From positions 27,943,976 through 28,007,975 of the forward strand of contig NC_073691.1 of NCBI RefSeq assembly GCF_029784155.1: 64,000 nt of DNA, written 5' to 3'. A program made the translations under genes and the position numbers. This document shows positions 58,441-64,000 of the stretch, one piece after another. The notes below the pieces were generated by a model, which did not search any database, was not told the DNA's origin, and saw only the letters and a list, made by a program, of their open reading frames with translations. Numbering within the stretch: the first letter of the stretch is position 1; each line of letters starts with the position of its first letter. This stretch comes from Uranotaenia lowii. Its lineage: Eukaryota > Arthropoda > Insecta > Diptera > Culicidae.

Positions 58441-60080
58441 CACTTGTTGGAGTCTCTTCTATGGGTGTAGTTTCGCAAAGAGTAATACATATGACACATA
58501 TGACAAAAACGACAAAAGTAACCAAATGATTCTGATACCTGTTCCAACTTTGTTCCTCTCCCATAGTCGGTGTCTTCTCGCATTGATGGCATCATCATTA
58601 CCCCGGAAACGAGAAACTCACGTTGAAGATGAAAATAATTGCCACAATAGCATTGCGAAGAGAGAGAAAGACGAAAATAGGTGAAAACCGACTTACATCA
58701 CAAAGCAAGTCCATCAACTACATATCTTTCTTAGATAACCCAGTTCCAGTTTTCCGGAAGCAAAACCGGGAGTCTCGTGAACTGAGAGCTCTCAGACACT
58801 TCTGCCGACTCTTGGGTCTTGGTCAATTGTTGCAAAATAATATTACACTGGGCGGATCCAGCTTGAGGCTGGATCGAAAGATCAGCTTGCATCTTGGTGA
58901 GGCGCTACAATGTTGCAGCTTCAGCTGGACCAGCAGAAAACATTATAATAAACCACTAGAAAAAAGAAACGGAAAGCGCAGCAACATCCATCGCAGATGG
59001 AAATCTGGAGTCGAGCGTTCAATGATGGTATATGAGCAATAATGAGCATTGATTTTGTTTGTGAGTAAGCAATGATTGGGTGACGGTTACCAACAATGTT
59101 TCACGTACAATATTTTTGAACAGAAATTAGTTCAGAATTATTTGATGAGATGAGATGATATATCATAAACTAAGGAGCGTTATCGAGAAAAAATAAAGCA
59201 ATATATTTTATGAATAACAACGAAGCTGCTAAGTAATGTAATGTTTAAATGTGCTAATTTGTGTGACGTTCTGTCAAGTGATTTCCGAAATTGGGCCAAT
59301 GAAAAAGTTTTTTTACTTTAATTTTTGGGCATCACGTGCGCTTCATATGTATAATGTATAATGTATACTATGAGTAACACTTTTTTTCCGAATCGCCCCT
59401 ATTTTTGATAACGTTTCCTATTTTCTGAAGCTTGACCTTCAAAATAACTTGAAATTTTGAATTTGGTAGAAGTTATGATAAATTTAGCCGTTTGTCCTCT
59501 TTTGGCGCAAAAATTACATATTTGACTTTTTATCACTGCACCACAATTTTTGCGTAATTGAATCATTCCAGCCGAAACAGAGCACAAACATTGTGGAACC
59601 TATTTAAGTAGTATGCAGGAAACACGGTCGCATTTGAAGGCAGACTTCTTAGCATTTTTTGCCATCCATCAGCCTCCTAAAGTACCAAATAAACATTAAA
59701 TTTTTCAATTTTTTCCCCTTGCTTATCTCCGGAACACCCAGACGAGACTTGTCAACGCAGAATTTTTGGCTGGAATCCTGCCAGGTGTCCGCTATAGTGT
59801 TCGTATTGCTGTCCATTACGATTTAAAAAAAAAAATCCTCACTAGCGGTCGAAATATTTTGCGCATGATTTGAACACCGCTTCTTGCTTATTATTGAAAT
59901 TCACGGTTTTCGTAACTGTTCCGGAAAAATCCCTTTTTCCAGCAGAGGAAATCTGTTGCTCCGTCGACGAAACTAAAACAGTTTTTTTTGGCTCTCCGTT
60001 TGTTTTCATTCAGTTCGCTATTGAGAACAATAGCGTTGATGATTTTTTATGACACGAGGCGGTGATAAAAGCAGTATAAA
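58441..60080. other. Non-coding region, no supported gene
   Basis: An open frame at 58623-59042 has no family features; part of it lies in a locally GC-richer stretch (58740-58960) with imperfect hairpins around AGCTTGAGGCTGGATCG. Nothing else could be assigned. Confidence 0.3.
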
Positions 60081-60290
60081 TGTTTACATCATCACACTGT
60101 AAAGCAAGACTGCTCAAACTGTGATTAGACTGCAGTGTTGGCATGGAATATGAGAAGTGGAAGTGTACACAGTGTAGTTATTTAAGGACTTGACGAACAA
60201 ACTTCAATAAACATAACTCTATTCTACCACTGAAACCTGCGTTGAATCTTTCATTTCAACGCTTATTTTACCGGTGGGCAGCCTTTTTTT
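60081..60290 (+). repeat. Possible LTR fragment
   Basis: TATAAA at about 60076, a TGTTGGCATGG start at 60136, AATAAA at 60207 and a CGGTGGGCAG stretch at 60272 that could be a primer-binding region resemble a very short LTR with its 3' flank. No second copy, no target duplication and no coding part were found. Confidence 0.25.
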
Positions 60291-62239
60291 ACATTGTAGA
60301 AGTTATGTCAGGACTGTTTATTAGTCAGCTAGATGAACCAGTCAGAAAAATTGATCTTTTTTATCACTTCCCCTGTTTAAATGTTCGAATTGTGCTTGAT
60401 TAAACCTCTCAAAACTCCATAACTTCATGCAATCAATCATCTTCAATTTTAATTCAATTTTAACTCACTGTCAGATCCTTAAGAACTTAAACGATTATGA
60501 ACTTTGGTCGAATAATTGATTTCCAGCTGTTTTTGGGTCTTCAGCTGGGACTTTCTTGGGTTTGTTGGGGCTCTAAAAAATGTTTTCAATGAGCTTCTGC
60601 ATTGGACGTTATCTCAAAAACCACTTGACAGATTGTCATTAAATTTTTTACACGTATACCTTGCATTACTAAAAATTCTATCAATTTCCATCTAAAGTTA
60701 TTCACAAAACGAAGTGTTGAATTTTTTTTTCGAAAACGCCCCTTATAATGTTCCTTTATTTAAGAATATTTCAATAGCTACCGAATCCATCTTACAAGGC
60801 TAATAGCAGCAAGATGCAGAAGGAAATTTAGAACACTTACTTTTCTCATTGCTTTTTTCAACTTTTTTTTTTTTTTGTTAAAATTAGGCACCAACAAAAA
60901 CTTTTTTTTACAAAACATTATAAAGATCAAAATCAATCTTATTTAAATGTAAAAAAAAATCTGCATTAACACCTTCGTGACACCTAGTTGAAAATCTTGT
61001 TTGATCTAAATTTTCGGCTAGAAGACGGTCAGGAAACTCAAAGTTGGATATCCTTTTCTAATAGTGCTGACTTGGAAGATTGACTGAACTCGGTTGATTA
61101 CTTACGGTAGAACGAATTCAAACTTCTATGCAAGGCAACTTGCTAAAAGTTTGTTTTTCTCATTTCATTTCTTTTTAACAAGTCAGTCTAGATTGTTTTT
61201 TTTTGTGACTATAGTTTTAAGTGAATGATCTCACATATTATTTTTTCAAATTAGACCTTTTTTCAAAAAAGTTAAAAAAAAGTCTGATGAAGAACGTGTT
61301 GAAAAAAAATCTGATCATATCATTCCAAATTCCCTCCTAAAGTTTGATGAACTTTAAACTGACGTTCATTGTTCATAATGAACAACTAATCAGTTTGTTA
61401 AGTATTAAGTTATCAGGAAAATGTTTTGTTTCAATCGAAAGTCTTTTTTTACACCCGAGAACAGGTGGTAATCGTGAAAAACAAAAATTTAAAAAAAAAC
61501 AGGAACTGGGAAGAATGACCACGGTGTCAAGTTCCCGGAAAATAAATCGTGGAAAAATGTAGTTCAAATAAATTAAGTTGAAAATGTAACCAATAAAAAG
61601 CGTCCAAACTGAACGAAACTAGGCCACATTCATTTTAAAACTATGATCATTTTAGTTTTGAGATTACTTGAAACCTCAAAAATTTGTGGCACAAAATGTG
61701 GGAAAGAGAAAGCAAAAGTTAATTCATCGATGAAGGAATGTTTGAAAATCTAATTGCTGTTTTGATTTGTCTTTTTTTGTTTAATTATAGATAGCAAAAG
61801 ATGTGTTCATTAGATTCCGCATTTTTAAAAGCAAATAACCGAAGTAAGGTTGAAGGTAAAATCAGATAAAATTTTCAATATTATAAGAGAGGCTTCGTCT
61901 TTGACATAGCTTTTGGGACAAACGATTAAATTTTTCTAACACACGTACAGTGAATATAGAGAATTTTTTTTTGAAAAGTTACCATCTTGGGTGCATTTAA
62001 CTTAGTGAGAATATTTCAAAGTTGTGCGTCCACCGAAAAACGGCTCCTGGAAGGAATTTTCGACATTTTAAATATTTTTAGCTTTGAGAGAATACCGCAA
62101 TAGATAGAGCTTAGGCGTCAACTGAATTTTTATCTTATCCTTCTCCCAACTAAAAACACGGATTCACTAAACAATGTTCATACCACAGTTATCTATTTAA
62201 ATTAAAGGCAAGCCTTATCAAATTTAGCAATTGTTTTTG
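60291..62239. other. AT-rich non-coding stretch
   Basis: Poly-T and poly-A runs only; no gene or bounded repeat was seen. Confidence 0.4.
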
Positions 62240-62955
62240 ACAGTAAAATCACGCTCATTTTTGTTATTTTGGTCATCTTTGTAATTCCATTGTAATTTTT
62301 GAATAATTTTCAATTATTTTTGTCCATTTTTTTAATTTTTAGTAGCTTTGAAATTTTTGTTATTTTTTGTCATATTTTACATGTTTGTAATTTTTTGTTA
62401 AAATTTTGTCAATTATTGTAATCTTTTGTCAATTTAATCATTTTTAATCAAATTCATTTTTGTGTCAATTTTGTGTAATTTTTGTGTAATTTTTGTGGAA
62501 TTTTCCTTTTTGTGTAATTTTTGTGTCATTTTTGTTTCATTTTTAGGTCGTTTTTGTGTCTTTTTTGTGTCACTTTTGTATCATGTCATTTTATAATTTT
62601 TGTCATTTGTGTCATTTTTTTTTTGCCATTTTTGCCATTTTCGTGATCTTTGTCATATTTGTCATTTTTTTGGAATTTTTATAATTTTTGTGTCACTTTT
62701 GTGTCACTTTTATGTCATTTTTGTGTCTTTTTTGTGTCATATTTATATCATTTTTGTGTCATTTTTGTGTTATTTTTGTGTCACTTTTGTGTCATTTTTG
62801 TGCCATTTTTATGTCATTTTTGTGTCATTTTTGTGTCATTTTTGTGTTATTTTTTGTCACTTTTGTGTCATTTTTGCGTCATTTTTGTGTAATTTTTGTC
62901 ATTTTTGTGTCATTTTGGTATCATTTTTGTGTCATTTTTTTGTCACTTTTGTGTC
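62240..62955. repeat. Minisatellite, 11-bp unit TTTTTGTGTCA
   Basis: Near-perfect TTTTTGTGTCA units occupy 62690-62955; a decayed T-rich edge extends to 62240. Since 11 is not a multiple of 3, three units restore the frame and long artificial Phe-Val-Ser-Phe-Leu-Cys frames appear; they are not genes. The array stops just before CG-richer sequence that may be a promoter. Confidence 0.88.
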
Positions 62956-63411
62956 GTCTGCCTTTAACACTCGTCGCGTTCGGTTCGAGGCGTTCATTCG
63001 GGAGTCGAGTTGGAAAACGGGAGTGTAAATTTCGAAAATACCAATTCACAAAACCGTTTGCTGTGTTTTAATCAGTATAAGGGTGAAAGTGGTTTGGTTA
63101 CGCTTTAAATGGAAATGATACAGAAAAACGAGAGAAAAAGTGGATCCAGCTAGTGAAAATAATGTTTTGCCCCAGCGCGTTGATGCAACTAAATTGGTGG
63201 CCTACAATGTTTCTGAAAGTGCACTTGATGTGATTTGATGGTCATTTTGAGAAAAGTATGCGAGTGAAGTTAGAAATTAGTAAAATTGTAGTGTTTGGCA
63301 AACAAGCATAAGTTATCACAATTATTTGAAGAAATCGAGAATAAGTAGGTAACACTGTGAAAAAATAACTTTTGATTCAAGTGGCTGGAACATGTCCGAA
63401 CAAGTTCGTTC
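62956..63411 (+). promoter_or_regulatory. Possible promoter and 5' UTR of a plus-strand gene
   Basis: CG-rich GTCGCGTTCGGTTCGAGGCG (62973-62992) directly follows the minisatellite, and an ATCAGTATAA stretch (63072) resembles an arthropod initiator (TCAGT). A 7-codon upstream frame (ATG at 63392, stop at 63413-63415) overlaps the next ATG. Confidence 0.3.
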
Positions 63412-63510
63412 TTGAAAATGAAGCATCAGCGTCACCGCGAGAGCAAAGAAATTTTGCCTAATGCCGCTGAAGGCGTGGAGCCAAACTTAGCGAAAGCTGG
63501 AATCAAAAAC
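63412..63510 (+). CDS. Possible first coding exon, function unknown
   Basis: Starting at ATG 63412 the frame reads MKMKHQRHRESKEILPNAAE and continues to KNP, where a good donor (CCCG followed by GTGAGG) begins at 63511. After the donor the sequence becomes AT-rich and non-coding in character, which supports an exon/intron border. The peptide is basic and then acidic; no domain is recognisable in 33 residues. The rest of the gene would lie beyond the window or in the last 500 bases. Confidence 0.35.
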
Positions 63511-64000
63511 CCGGTGAGGAAATTCCAAATTGATCAATTTAAAAAAAATTGTGTTTGTGAGCTTTTTTACACAAGTTTATTCAATGCATATTTGAGTTTT
63601 GTAGTGATTTGGTACCAATTAGAACCATTAAAACCTGGTCATAACCATTCGAATTACCAGAGAAGTAAAGAATTGGTATTCAATCGTAGTAATCTATGAC
63701 TAGCAGGTTTGTTTCGCGTTCGTACAATTAGGTTTGTGTCGTTGCTGAACCAGGGCTCAGGTTAAGCGATGGCTGCGCTATGTTGGTGGTTGCGGCGAGT
63801 AGCAGATATTCTATGTTGTTGAGCTCGAGTCTTTAAAGTAGAGGAAATATGATGACACTGACTACTGAATTCTTTCCAGATTATTAAACAAATTTGTAGC
63901 AGACACTTTCATGAACATGATTATTTTTTTATATTTAGCATTACATTACAACAGATACGTTCATCGGATTTCATAATTTAAACCCATAAATAATGTTTTT
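63511..64000. other. Window end, probable intron
   Basis: Mostly AT-rich; a CG-containing stretch at 63715-63830 shows no open frame. Confidence 0.3.

Noticed and set aside
58623..59042. 139-codon plus-strand frame
   Set aside because: No domain, no start context, no splice continuity; base composition is only locally elevated.
62600..63071. Overlapping Phe/Cys-rich frames
   Set aside because: Products of the 11-bp minisatellite in three frames.

Overview
The window is eukaryotic, AT-rich and dominated by introns and repeats. It most likely comes from a mosquito-like dipteran: a LIM-type Rassf gene, hAT/mariner-type MITEs, a Ty3/gypsy element, a 5'-truncated non-LTR retrotransposon and very long introns filled with satellites. 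The species assignment is an inference from repeat style; nothing in the sequence fixes it.

Layout. (1) 1-7093, minus strand: the first three coding exons of a Rassf (RASSF1-6 class) gene with an N-terminal LIM domain. The RA and SARAH exons should lie beyond position 1. The intron after exon 3 holds an intronless cysteine-rich gene on the same strand (3472-4218) and two non-LTR retrotransposon remnants (994-3133). (2) 7094-11652: the divergent intergenic region between Rassf and a TOPK/PBK-like kinase. It contains a hAT-type MITE with an 8-bp duplication and a 2.8-kb satellite of a 9-bp unit. (3) 11653-13502, plus strand: complete three-exon TOPK/PBK-like kinase gene with an unusual acidic insert. 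(4) 13.9-21.2 kb: a transposon stack. A decayed minus-strand gypsy element (15072-21204) has kept both LTRs and the 5-bp target duplication but lost gag to RT. A MITE sits in its 3' LTR and a 2.6-kb foldback element, itself carrying another inverted-repeat element, sits in its interior. (5) 24.4-39.3 kb, minus strand: 3' part of a large gene for a coiled-coil, Ser-rich, SxIP-motif protein, probably microtubule-plus-end associated. Its last intron (27935-37926) is packed with tandem repeats, a MITE with a captured exon-like cassette and foldback simple repeats. A second C-terminus can be made by reading through the donor. (6) 39.3-62.9 kb: probably upstream intron of that gene or intergenic DNA. 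It has at least four terminal-inverted-repeat elements, tRNA-like SINE remnants, A-rich minisatellites and a GC-richer block with a weak exon candidate. (7) 62.9-63.5 kb: possible 5' end of a plus-strand gene next to an 11-bp minisatellite.

No multi-gene system such as a CRISPR or defence locus is visible. The most unusual content is the nested mobile-element architecture, the captured exon cassette, the nested intronless gene in Rassf and the satellite between two divergent signalling/cell-cycle genes. Exon boundaries were placed by eye from GT/AG, reading phase and protein-family continuity; no alignment was run.
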